DNA from: Rhodosorus marinus
Lineage: Eukaryota > Rhodophyta > Stylonematophyceae > Stylonematales > Stylonemataceae
DNA length: 64,000 nt
Assembly (NCBI GenBank): GCA_029953675.1
Contig: JAMWBK010000009.1
Coordinates: 310,001 to 374,000, forward strand
Direction of reading: 5' to 3'
Positions 37,284-47,993 of this stretch are shown one piece after another. Positions within the stretch are counted from its first letter, which is position 1; every line of letters starts with the position of its first letter. The translations under genes and the position numbers were made by a program. The notes beneath the pieces are model-generated. The model searched no databases. It had not been told where the DNA came from and was given only the letters and a program-made list of their open reading frames with translations.

Positions 37284-38336
37284 AAGCTAATGACCTTATC
37301 TCCCTCTCTACCAGCAGTCCCTCAGACGGCACAGATACCTTTTCGATCCCTAACCACATCTGTTAAACATATCTCCCGTAATCTAATTACCTCCGAATTC
37401 AGAGAAGCCAACAGCAGTCCAATGAACTTCAACAAAATTATCCTGCGACAGACCCTCTAACCAATAAACGGATCTAAGAAAATCAAACACCGAATAGAAC
37501 AATGAGAATCAGCGGAGACCTCCAGTTTCTACACAATTACGCAAAAGCAAAAATAAAAAAGCGTAATTATCTGACAGACAATTCTGCTATCTTGAAATTC
37601 ATAAATAAACAGACACAATATTAAAGCCGAAATCCATCCGAGCTTGAAATGCTTTAATAATTAGACATAAAACAGCGCCAGCAGAATCCTAGTGGTCCAA
37701 ATTATTAAAGTAAAACAAGGAAACCGACCGGCGAACCAATTTATCCGTTCGTTTTTCAGATTCGATCCAAAAACTACGCAAATACATATTCACGGAACAT
37801 CTACCATTTACGATAATAACGAACGTACTACCCTAATAAAGAATAAAGCAATGCATAATAAGAACAAAGTCCGGAAAAGATTTACACAAAGCAGATAAAT
37901 ATATCTAGATTAAGAATACTTTTTAAACCCAAAGATCCTCAGAAGATTCTTAAAAATCTTTAATATCCTATTTTAAGATCGGTTTCAGCAATAAAATTTT
38001 CTTAAAAGATATTCTTGGCCTACAATGTGCCTAAATTGTTCTTAATGAAGGTTTGGCCATGGTCGTGAGCTGGGGATTTCTATTTTGTGGTTGTTTTGAT
38101 GGCGACGAGGGTTTGTCATGAAAAGGTCTTCTCTTCGATGGGTCATTTTTTCTCTTCTCTTTTCTTGTGGAACTGATTTTCTGGTATATGAACTCTGCGC
38201 GGTTAAGCTCTTTCCGGGGCAAGTCTGTTGGGAGAGGGAAGAGAGAGAGGATCAGGGTTTATTTGGGATTGAATCGAGAGATTAGGCGCGTTTTTTTGCC
38301 AAATTTGGATTGTTGAAAGCGAAGTTGAGATCCAAA
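37284..38336. other. AT-rich intergenic region between divergent genes
   Basis: No gene is seen. Composition is clearly AT-rich from about 37380 to 38040 and then shifts to GT-rich sequence before the EPSP synthase start. It separates two divergently transcribed plastid-related genes, so both promoters lie here. Confidence 0.4.
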
Positions 38337-40222
38337 ATGTCTGTTTGTTTTGTCGGAGGGTTTGGGTTGGGAAGCGCGCTAAGGGCGCCGAGGTTGTCCT
38401 CCCATCGGAGTAGAACGATGCTGACGCGAGCGAGTTTGTCTGTAGAGGTTGAAACGGCGACTGTTTTGCCGATTAAGAAGATTTCCGGCGAGGTAGACTG
38501 TGACTGAAGGATCAATTCTAGTGGTTCCTCCGGCGGCGGATGAGACCCAGCAGGGGGCGTGCCGGCTAGCCGTTCAGCGCAGTGTTAGCGTTGCTAACTA
38601 GAAACTTTCCTGATGCTATTGTTTGTGTGGTTTGCAGGTCACGCTGCCGGGATCTAAATCCTTGTCGAACCGAATGCTGCTGTTGTCGGCTCTGGCTGAA
38701 GGCAAAACGGATGTCCTCAACTTATTGCACTCAGATGATATCACGTACATGCTTGGTGCGCTTACTGCGCTTGGCATTCCGTACGAGTACAACCAGGACG
38801 ATAAGAAGGTTACAGTGGATGGGTGTGGGGGAAAAATCCCCAGCGAAGGAGCTGAGCTTTTCTTGGGAAACGCTGGCACGGCCATGCGCCCGTTGACCGC
38901 AGCTCTCTGTGTTGGAAACGGAAAGTACGTCAATACGAGCCTATGGATTTTTACAGTTTCATGCGAATGCCTGTTCCCTATCTTCCTGACCTGGCTTTTC
39001 CCGGCTCAGGTTCATCCTCGATGGCACCGCGAGAATGAGAGAAAGACCAATTATTGACCTCGTCGATGCTCTTCAACAGCTGAACGTTGATATTACTTGC
39101 AGCGACACCGGGTGTCCACCAGTCGTTATTAATGCGAGTGGCATCCCGGGAGGCAGGACCAAGGTATCGCTCCGTTCCTCTTCTCCTCACGCGCTGAGCC
39201 ATATGCGATTTCTCGCAGAGCCAGTTGTCTCAAGCGGCTTTTCTGCTTATCGCGCTCCAGGTCAGCGGCAAGATTTCGTCCCAGTATCTTTCCGCGCTCC
39301 TCATGGCGTCGCCTTATGCAAAGAGTGACGTTGAGATCGAGATAACTGACACACTTGTGTCTGTTCCTTACGTGCTGATGACGATCAAGCTCATGGAACG
39401 TTTTGGAGTGGTTGTGGAAAATCTTGATAACAAAGTGTTCAAGGTTGCTGGAAACCAAATGTACAAGGCACCAGGGAGAGCGTTTGTTGAAGGTGATGCT
39501 TCGTCAGCGTCCTACTTTCTCGGAGGTGGAGCAATTACTGGCGGTCCCGTGACGGTCGTTGGATGCGGTAAGACGTCTCTGCAGGGCGACGTTGAGTTTG
39601 CCAATGTTCTTGGATTGATGGGCGCCAAGGTGAGTTCTTGGAGAGCGCACTCCGCGAGCACCGCAGCTAGCTTATGGTGTAAGTGGTGGTACATTTACAG
39701 GTCGAATGGTTTGACGAGAAGATCACAGTTAGCCGCCCGGAAGGTACAACACTCAAGGGCATCGATGTCGATTGCGGGGACATCCCGGACGCGGCAATGA
39801 CACTTGCGGTAATCGCATTGTTTGCAGAAGGCAAGACGGCAATCAGAAACGTGTACAACTGGAGAGTGAAGGAAACCGAAAGGATGAAGGCGATCGTAAC
39901 CGAGCTGAGGAAACTTGGTGCTACAGTGGAAGAGGGCCACGACTATTGCGTGATTGAGCCTCCAGCGGTAAGCTGCTGCTTTGGTAGCGCCAAAGAAGCT
40001 GTCACTCTTTTTTCCGCACGCTGACCTGCTAGGTTGATTTCCTGTTTTACCTTCTAGAAACTCAACGAAGCGAGCATTGACACGTACGATGATCATCGCA
40101 TGGCCATGGCGTTCTCACTTGCAGCATGCGGTTCCGTACCCGTGGTGATCAACGACCCAAAATGTACTGCAAAAACTTTCCCAACTTACTTTGACGAGCT
40201 GCAAAAATTGATCCAGGAGTAA
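38337..40222 (+). CDS. aroA: EPSP synthase (5-enolpyruvylshikimate-3-phosphate synthase)
   Basis: This is the sixth step of the shikimate pathway, normally plastidial in algae and plants. Six exons join in phase (38337-38492, 38638-38924, 39010-39163, 39261-39629, 39701-39967, 40058-40222), giving 465 residues. Exon 1 encodes a transit-like leader ([20 protein letters not shown]), then [13 protein letters not shown]. Active-site blocks are [94 protein letters not shown] and [26 protein letters not shown] is the plant/class I type. All catalytic residues appear present. It converges on the HIBCH gene with 190 bp between the stops. From 39499 onward the sequence is part of the large duplication. 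Confidence 0.96.
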
Positions 40223-40412
40223 AAACCCAGTTCACTTGTTCTTCCAGTCCGGCTTTTGCCCTGATCGCGTTGCCCTTCCTTTTTTTCCCTCGTTCGAGCA
40301 AACAAATCGGTGATGTGAGGCCTGCCCGTGCTTGCGAATGCCGTAACCGGGAGAGCTCGCGGGATAATGTGTCGGCATCCATTCGCGGTTGAACAGAGCC
40401 TGCCCTCGTCCA

Positions 40413-41859
40413 CTACGAAAACAGTTCATCGACGCCCGCCGGGAGCTGAAAGTACGAGTCGATCTCTTCGACATCGCTGATAGACTTCAGACTCCACTTC
40501 GGATTTCTGTCCTTATCAATTAGAGCGGCCCGGATGCCCTCATAAAAATCTCCGCCTCCACTCTGCGTCACCAAGTTGGCTACTAGAGCAAACTCCATCT
40601 CAAAGCACTCTCTCAGGGTGCTCTGGGATCCTCTCTTCTGTGCTTCAAGGGCCAACTTGAGCGACACTGGGTTTGCTTTTGTCATCGAATCGATGGCTTC
40701 CTCTGCGAACTCCAAAGCCTCACCACCATTGGCCTTCAGTTTCTCAAGTTCTTCCAGAATCTCTTCCACTGTATCTTTTCCAAAGCAGCTTTCTATGTTC
40801 TCTATATTTGGGTAGTTTCCGATGGGGGCGACCGCCTCCGTACACTCTTCCAAAGCTAGAGTCACGGTTTTAGGCTCGAACTCCCTCGTGTTGATTACCT
40901 CGGACAGTCTTCTCTCCAAACCATCCAGGAGAGAAGTAGGCACGTAGTGCGTCGCAACGCCAGCAGCCACAGCTGCAGCTCCGTTGAGTCTAGCGCCTGT
41001 CAAAGCAAGGTATCTGTACAGGCCACAGTCGAGAAAAAGACAAATCTCAGTACTGGTGGTTGAGTCCATTCTAGCGGCTCCCTAGGTTTGGTTTTCGAAT
41101 GTACTAACCTTCCAATTTGTTTTGGCAGCCTTGGAAGGAAATACGAAGCTCCGATGTCCGGTATAAGTCCAATGTTGCACTCGGGCATGGCAAAAACAGT
41201 GGACTCTGACGCGACTCGATAGGATCCATGCACGCTTATGCCCGCTCCGCCGCCCATACAGATCCCTTCAATGAATGAAATCTGTTTCGTGGTCTTGAGA
41301 CTGCCTAGGAGGTAGTCCAAGTGGAATTCGTGCCTGAAAACGTCAAGAGCTTCTTCAAACAGGCCATCTTTACAAGCCAGCGCAACTTTCCGCGCGTCAC
41401 CGCCGGCGCAGAAAGCCTTTGGCGTTGTCGATCGCATAATAACTTTCGGAGAAGAAGAAGGATAAGACAACCTTCGGGTGTCGGTGCTCCTCGTGATCAA
41501 AGAACCGTCAGAGTTTCCTTACCCGCAGAGACCAAATCAGATTCATCGAAGCGGGAGACCCTTTCAAACACTCTCTTGCACATTGATGTGCTCAGAGCGT
41601 TAAGAGCTTTGGGCCTGTTCAAAAGAAGCGTCCTGGCATTGCTCCTGTTAGGCGTTGCCACCCGCTCAAGAACCTCGGCCGTCCCATCGACATCGAAAGC
41701 CGTTGACCCGTCCTCCAAAACCTCTTCAACCGGGAAAACCGTCGAACTCGACATCCAGCGCCTCGGTGAAAGCCTCCTCCTGCAGTGTCCAACAACGACA
41801 GGATGAATGCTCATCCCACAAGTATTAAATACAAAACCAAGCTCTCTCAATCTCGCCAC
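40413..41859 (-). CDS. HIBCH: 3-hydroxyisobutyryl-CoA hydrolase, copy A
   Basis: HIBCH releases 3-hydroxyisobutyrate from its CoA ester in mitochondrial valine catabolism. Three exons join in phase (41859-41523, 41442-41109, 41013-40413), giving 423 residues. An arginine-rich N-terminal leader precedes LLLNRPKALNALSTSM. Then come TTPKAFCAGGD, SFIEGICMGGGAGISVHGSY with the oxyanion-hole glycines, FAMPECNIGLIPDIGASYFL with the catalytic glutamate region, and RYLALTGARLNG. A long C-terminal domain typical of HIBCH, longer than ordinary enoyl-CoA hydratase, includes SLKLALEAQKRGSQSTLREC. The upstream limit could also be the second in-frame ATG (MSIHPVVVGHC). It lies tail to tail with EPSPS. Confidence 0.94.
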
Positions 41860-42986
41860 AGCGCTTTTACTTGATCATAGGTCCTTCAAAAGCCATACAA
41901 AAAGAAGCCCTAACAAGTCAAAGTCGATCCAGTATTCAATCCCTTTGCTAGCATCCTCATCCGTTCATTGATCCTTCCATACATCCTCACTCTACATCAT
42001 ATCATCTTCTTCGTCAGCCTCCATATCGTCGGCAATGAGACACGAGGGTGTGGCCAAAAAAACCAGATCGGATCGATGCAAGAGAGATTATGATCAAGTA
42101 TCGGCTCAACGTATCCTCTCTAGAACATGATAGCATAGGTTAAACATACCGCCCTAGTTTGGAAGCAGGTGTGTTAAAGCCAGATCCGATCGATTCACTG
42201 GTTCGGATCTGGATGGACGAGTCAGATATGCTTCGCCGGGATCTGCTGAACAATCTTCTCTGATCGGCTGAGCGGATTGGATTGGGCTGGAAACAACCCT
42301 CTTGAGACCTTGGACGATCAGTGAACCTGAAGCGGTGTTCGTTTAGTCCAAGAAGCAATATGTTCACCACCGCGAATCTAAGAGAGAGATCCCGTCTTTT
42401 GGAATCAGCTCCAACGTATCCTCTCCTGTTCGATGAGTTTATTACCTGAGCAGATTGCGTTAGGCTGGAAAGCTTTACTAAGCGACCCGACTGCCAGAAC
42501 AGATCCAAGCTCCTGTTCAGGTTCTGAGGAATCAACTGAGCAAATCCTCTTGAAGTACCTGAACACAGGCGATGCTACACTCTACGCCTCGTGACCTGGC
42601 ATGGACCGTACCAGTTTGTTCCATTCATCATCGAGTGCTTTGGCTTAGTTGGTAACACAGCTCTCCTTGGCTTCGTGCTGTCTCTTTCGGGAGCGACCCA
42701 GGGAGTCTTGGTAGCCTCCCCACGGAGATGTCTTTGAGTCTCTGGAGTTCAAACGCGGCTTTATTGCTGGACGCGCGTCCTCAAGTGTCTTATTTCTAGC
42801 TTCTCGCGGTGGCTAGGCTATGGGATGCTGTTCGAGGCGAATGACTCGCTCAGTCACTGTGAGCGATGTGCTGAGCGACACTAATTCATCGGTCGCTGGT
42901 TCAATGCGACGACTAAAGGAGTCTCAGTACGTTATGGCGACGACTCCTCCAACCCTTACGGGACTCTGCGTCGTGTCTCTGGTTTG
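41860..42986. other. Upstream region of HIBCH copy A, no supported gene
   Basis: This holds the HIBCH promoter and sequence of unknown nature. Open frames on both strands (for example 42140-42535) are not conserved in sequence length between the two copies. A + strand frame from ATG 42361 that is open in copy B is broken here by a one-base insertion near 42430. A short internal repeat (AACGTATCCTCTC near 42106 and 42412) is present. Confidence 0.35.
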
Positions 42987-44039
42987 GTACCAAGCGGAGG
43001 GAGGGGGGGAAAGAGAGCTACCCACCCACCTGGACTGATAAAAAAAACGTTGCAGATTGACCCAGTAGCCTGAGTCAACATCAATTCACACCTCTTCAAC
43101 CCAACAGCAGACACTAGTAGCGTTCAACAGAACGGTTGAGAAAGAAGGCGTTTCAGATACTGTACCGAGCGGAGGGAGGGGGGGAAAGAGAGCTACCCAT
43201 CCACCTGGACTGATAAAAAAAACGCGTTGCAGATTGACCCAGTAGCCTGAGTCAACATCAATTCATACCCTCTTCAACCCAACAGCAGACACTAGTAGCG
43301 CTCAACAGAACGGTTGAGAAAGAAGGCGTTTCAGATACTGTACCGAGCGGAGGGAGGGGGGGAAAGAGAGCTACCCACCCACCTGGACTGATAAAAAAAA
43401 GCGTTGCATATTGACCCAGTAGCCTGAGTCAACATCAATTCATACCCTCTTCAACCCAACAGCAGACACTAGTAGCGCTCAACAGAACGGTTGAGTAAGG
43501 CGTTTCAGATACTATACCGAGCGGAGGGAGGGGGGGGAAGAGAGCTACCCACCCACCTGGACTAATAAAAAAAGCGCTGCAGATTGACCCAGTAGCCTGA
43601 GTCAACATCAATTCACACCCTCTTCAACCCAACAGCAGACACTAGTAACGCTCAACAGAACGGTTGAGAAAGAAGGCGTTTCAGATACTGTACCGAGCGG
43701 AGGGAGGAGGGGAAAGAGAGCTACCCACCCAACTGGACTGATAAAAAAAGCGTTGCAGATTGACCCAGTAGCCTGAGTCAACATCGATTCACACCCTCTT
43801 CAACCCAACAGCAGACACTAGTAGCGTTCAACAGAACGGTTGAGAAAGAAGGCGTTTCAGATACTGTACCGAGCGGAGGGAGGGGGGGAAAGAGAGCCAC
43901 CCACCCACCTCGACTGATAAAAAAAGCGTTGCAGATTGACCCAGTAGCCTGAGTCAACATCCATTCACGCCCTCTTCAACCCAACAGCAGACACTAGTAC
44001 CGCTCAACAGAAAGGTTGAGGAAAAAGGCGTTTCAGATA
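42987..44039. repeat. Satellite array 1: six tandem units of about 176 bp
   Basis: Units are marked by GAGCGGAGGGAGGGGGGG (first unit AAGCGGAGGG), starting near 42991, 43167, 43345, 43519, 43695 and 43871, so the period is 174-178 bp. Each unit contains GACTGATAAAAAAAGCG, AGTAGCCTGAGTCAACATC, CTCTTCAACCCAACAGCAG and GAACGGTTGAGAAAGAAGGC. Units are over 90 percent alike by eye. The last unit is cut at GGCGTTTCAGATAC, where copy B of the duplication begins. No coding function is apparent. Confidence 0.96.
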
Positions 44040-44763
44040 CTTCGTCAGCGTCCTACTTTCTCGGAGGTGGAGCAATTACTGGCGGTCCCGTGACGGTCGT
44101 TGGATGCGGTAAGACGTCTCTGCAGGGCGACGTTGAGTTTGCCAATGTTCTTGGATTGATGGGCGCCAAGGTGAGTTCTTGGAGAGCGCACTCCGCGAGC
44201 ACCGCAGCTAGCTTATGGTGTAAGCGGTGGTACATTTACAGGTCGAATGGTTTGACGAGAAGATCACTGTTAGCCGCCCGGAAGGTACAACACTCAAGGG
44301 CATCGATGTCGATTGCGGGGACATCCCGGACGCGGCAATGACACTTGCGGTAATCGCATTGTTGCAGAAGGCAAGACGGCAATCAGAAACGTGTACAACT
44401 GGAGAGTGAAGGAAACCGAAAGGATGAAGGCGATCGTAACCGAGCTGAGGAAACTTGGTGCTACAGTGGAAGAGGGCCACGACTATTGCGTGATTGAGCC
44501 TCCAGCGGTAAGCTGCTGCTTTGGTTGCGCCAAAGAAGCTGTCACTCTTTTTTCCGCACGCTGACCTGCTAGGTTGATTTCCTGTTTTACCTTCTAGAAA
44601 CTCAACGAAGCGAGCATTGACACGTACGATGATCATCGCATGGCCATGGCGTTCTCACTTGCAGCATGCGGTTCCGTACCCGTGGTGATCAACGACCCAA
44701 AATGTACTGCAAAAACTTTCCCAACTTACTTTGACGAGCTGCAAAAATTGATCCAGGGGAGTA
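44040..44763 (+). pseudogene. aroA: EPSP synthase fragment, 5'-truncated and frameshifted
   Basis: This is the copy B counterpart of the 3' part of EPSP synthase. It begins in the middle of exon 4 and lacks exons 1-3 with the transit peptide and the [13 protein letters not shown] block. A one-base deletion in exon 5 (ATTGTTGCAG here, ATTGTTTGCAG in the intact gene at 39817-39827) shifts the frame. A two-base insertion at the end (CCAGGGGAGTAA versus CCAGGAGTAA) removes the original stop. Splice sites are otherwise preserved. There is no promoter of its own; satellite DNA lies directly upstream. It cannot make a functional enzyme. Confidence 0.95.
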
Positions 44764-44954
44764 AAAACCCAGTTCACTTGTTCTTCCAGTCCGGCTTTTG
44801 CCCTGATCGTGTTGCCCTTCCTTTTTTTCCCTCGTTCGAACAAACAAATCGGTGATGTGAGGCCTGCCCGTGCTTGCGAATGCCGTAACCGGGAGAGCTC
44901 GCGGGATAATGTGTTGGCATCCATTCGCGGTTGAACAGAGCCTGCCCTCGTCCA

Positions 44955-46401
44955 CTACGAAAACAGTTCATCGACGCCCGCCGGGAGCTGAAAGTACGAG
45001 TCGATCTCTTCGACATCGCTGATAGACTTCAGACTCCACTTCGGATTTCTGTCCTTATCAATTAGAGCGGCCCGGATGCCCTCATAAAAATCTCCGCCTC
45101 CACTCTGCGTCACCAAGTTGGCTACTAGAGCAAACTCCATCTCAAAGCACTCTCTCAGGGTGCTCTGGGATCCTCTCTTCTGTGCTTCAAGGGCCAACTT
45201 GAGCGACACTGGGTTTGCTTTTGTCATCGAATCGATGGCTTCCTCTGCGAACTCCAAAGCCTCACCACCATTGGCCTTCAGTTTCTCAAGTTCTTCCAGA
45301 ATCTCTTCCACTGTATCTTTTCCAAAGCAGCTTTCTATGTTCTCTATATTTGGGTAGTTTCCGATGGGGGCGACCGCCTCCGTACACTCTTCCAAAGCTA
45401 GAGTCACGGTTTTAGGCTCGAACTCCCTCGTGTTGATTACCTCGGACAGTCTTCTCTCCAAACCATCCAGGAGAGAAGTAGGCACGTAGTGCGTCGCAAC
45501 GCCAGCAGCCACAGCTGCAGCTCCGTTGAGTCTAGCGCCTGTCAAAGCAAGGTATCTGTACAGGCCACAGTCGAGAAAAAGACAAATCTCAGTACTGGTG
45601 GTTGAGTCCATTCTAGCGGCTCCCTAGGTTTGGTTTTCGAATGTGCTAACCTTCCAATTTGTTTTGGCAGCCTTGGAAGGAAATACGAAGCTCCGATGTC
45701 CGGTATAAGTCCAATGTTGCACTCGGGCATGGCAAAAACAGTGGACTCTGACGCGACTCGATAGGATCCATGCACGCTTATGCCCGCTCCGCCGCCCATA
45801 CAGATCCCTTCAATGAATGAAATCTGTTTCGTGGTCTTGAGACTGCCGAGGAGGTAGTCCATGTGGTATTCGTGCCTGAAAAAGTCAAGAGCTTCTTCAA
45901 ACAGGCCATTTCTACAAGCCAGCGCAACTTTCCGCACGTCACCGCCGGCGCAGAAAGCCTTTGGCGTTGTCGATCGCATAATAACTTTCGGAGAAGAAGA
46001 AGGATAAGACAACCTTCAGGTGTCGGTGCTCCTCGTGATCAAAGAACCGTCAGAGTTTCCTTACCCGCAGAGACCAAATCAGATTCATCGAAGCGGGAGA
46101 CCCTTTCAAACACTCTCTTGCACATTGATGTGCTCAGAGCGTTAAGAGCTTTGGGCCTGTTCAAAAGAAGCGTCCTGGCATTACTCCTGTTAGGCGTTGC
46201 CACCCGCTCAAGAACCTCGGCCGTCCCATCGACATCGAAAGCCGTTGACCCGTCCTCCAAAACCTCTTCAACCGGTAAAACCGTCGAACTCGACATCCAG
46301 CGCCTCGATGAAAGCCTCCTCCTGCAGTGTCCAACAACGACAGGATGAATGCTCATCCCACAAGTATTAAATACAAAACCAAGCTCTCTCAATCTCGCCA
46401 C
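44955..46401 (-). CDS. HIBCH: 3-hydroxyisobutyryl-CoA hydrolase, copy B
   Basis: This is an intact second copy of the HIBCH gene with the same three exons (46401-46065, 45984-45651, 45555-44955), open throughout and with all active-site blocks. Its last exon encodes the same 200 residues as copy A. The only cluster of protein changes lies in exon 2, just after FCAGGD. Here copy B reads VRKVALACRNGLFEEALDFF and EYHMDYLLG, while copy A reads ARKVALACKDGLFEEALDVF and EFHLDYLLG. Copy B is probably expressed from its own duplicated upstream region. If the assembly is right, the organism has two HIBCH genes. A false duplication of two alleles is the main alternative. Confidence 0.9.
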
Positions 46402-47529
46402 AGCGCTTTTACTTGATCATAGGTCCTTCAAAAGCCATACAAAAAGAAGCCCTAACAAGTCAAAGTCGATCCAGTATTCAATCCCTTTGCTAGCATCCTC
46501 ATCCGTTCATTGATCCTTCCATACATCCTCACTCTACATCATATCATCTTCTTCGTCAGCCTCCATATCGTCGGCAATGAGACACGAGGGTGTGGCCAAA
46601 AAAAACCAGATCGGATCGATGCAAGAGAGATTATGATCAAGTATCGGCTCAACGTATCCTCTCTAGAACATGATAGCATAGGTTAAACATACCGCCCTAG
46701 TTTGGAAGCAGGTGTGTTAAAGCCAGATCCGATCGATTCACTGGTTCGGATCTGGATGGACGAGTCAGATATGCTTCGCCGGGATCTGCTGAACAAGCTT
46801 CTCTGATCGGCTGAGCGGATTGGATTGGGCTGGAAACAACCCTCTTGAGACCTTGGACGATCAGTGAACCTGAAGCGGTGTTCGTTTAGTCCAAGAAGCA
46901 ATATGTTCACCACCGCGAATCTAAGAGAGAGATCCCGTCTTTTGGAATCAGCTCCAACGTATCCTCTCCTGTTCGATGAGTTATTGCCTGAGCAGATTGC
47001 GTTAGGCCGGAAAGCTTTACTAAGCGACCCGACTGCCAGAACAGATCCAAGCTCCTGTTCAGGTTCTGAGGAATCAACTGAGCAAATCCTCTTGAAGTAC
47101 CTGAACACAGGCGATGCTACACTCTACGCCTCGTGACCTGGCATGGGGCGTACCAGTTTGTTCCATTCAGCATCGAGTGCTTTGGCTTAGTTGGTAACAC
47201 AGCTCTCTTTGGCTTCGTGCTGTCTCTTTTCGGGAGCGACCCAGGGAGTCTTGGTAGCCTCCCCACGGAGATGTCTTTGAGTCTCTGGAGTTCAAACGCG
47301 GCTTTATTGCTGGACGCGCGTCCTCAAGTGTCTTATTTCTAGCTTCTCGCGGTGGCTAGGCTATGGGATGCTGTTCGAGGCGAATGACTGGCTCAGTCAC
47401 TGTGAGCGATGTGCTGAGCGACACTAATTCATCGGTCGCTGGTTCAATGCGACGACTAAAGGAGTCTCAGTACGTTATGGCGACGACTCCTCCAACCCTT
47501 ACGGGACTCTGCGTCGTGTCTCTGGTTTG
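46402..47529. other. Upstream region of HIBCH copy B, with a small + strand open frame
   Basis: This is the counterpart of 41860-42986. A + strand frame from 46864 to 47136 is open here (91 codons, ending LKYLNTGDATLYAS) with a protein-like composition. It includes the segment MFTTANLRERSRLLESAPTY, but the same frame is broken in copy A by one extra base. I recognise no family, and the reading may be chance. Confidence 0.3.
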
Positions 47530-47993
47530 TGCCGCTGATCATAAAGTGCCTTTGGGTTGTTAGACAGTGTTGCTTCTCGCTGGCTTCATCGCGTTTTTCA
47601 CGATGCCCCCTAGCCGTCTTGACAGCCTCCTCACGGAGCTGTCTCTGACTCCCTGGTGTTCGAATCGAAATGTTGCTTTGTTGCTGGACACGCGTCATCA
47701 GTGTCTCCCTTTCCTCTCGTCAGAGTGGACGGGTTCTGATGCTGTTAATAGGAGTTTGGTCCTTGAGGATGATGAGGAGGAAGAGAATCGGAGAGGAGGA
47801 CTGAGGAGTGTGGGAGAGATTTGGTATTGAGTGGGGAGGAGGGAGAGAGATTTGGTGGGAGAGATTTGGTATTGAGTGGGGAGGAGGGAGAGAGATTTGG
47901 TATTGAGTTGGGAGGAGGGAAGGAGTACTTTGGGTTTTGAGAGGGTTGGTATTGTTGGATGAAGGTATTTGTTGTGAATTGGTAGTTGATAAG
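47530..47993. repeat. Diverged internal repeat and short GA-rich tandem repeats before the acidic gene
   Basis: Bases 47560-47705 are a diverged copy of 47190-47335. Both share GGAGNTGTCT, CTC(T/C)CTGGNGTTC and TTGCTGGACNCGCGTC. From 47812 to 47935 a GA-rich motif, GAGATTTGGTATTGAGT(G/T)GG followed by GAGGAGGGAG, is repeated three to four times. This leads directly into the polypurine coding region. Confidence 0.75.

Larger units (their letters stand above)
39499..42986. repeat. Large direct duplication, copy A (~3.49 kb)
   Basis: This segment runs from inside EPSPS exon 4 through the HIBCH gene and its 5' region, and matches 44040-47529 with an offset of 4,541-4,543 bp. Over most of its length differences are sparse single bases with a few 1-2 bp indels. 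Homology starts exactly at CTTCGTCAGCG and ends at TCTGGTTTG. After that, copy A passes into satellite repeats while copy B passes into other sequence. Confidence 0.97.
44040..47529. repeat. Large direct duplication, copy B (~3.49 kb)
   Basis: Direct repeat of 39499-42986. The left junction joins the satellite (GGCGTTTCAGATA) to EPSPS exon 4 (CTTCGTCAGCG) with at most two bases of shared sequence (CT). The right edge is at 47529, after which sequence unlike copy A begins. The intervening distance equals the six-unit satellite array. Confidence 0.97.

Noticed and set aside
42987-44039. CRISPR-like regular repeats
   Set aside because: The whole ~176-bp unit is repeated without unique spacers, and the genome is eukaryotic. 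It is a satellite.
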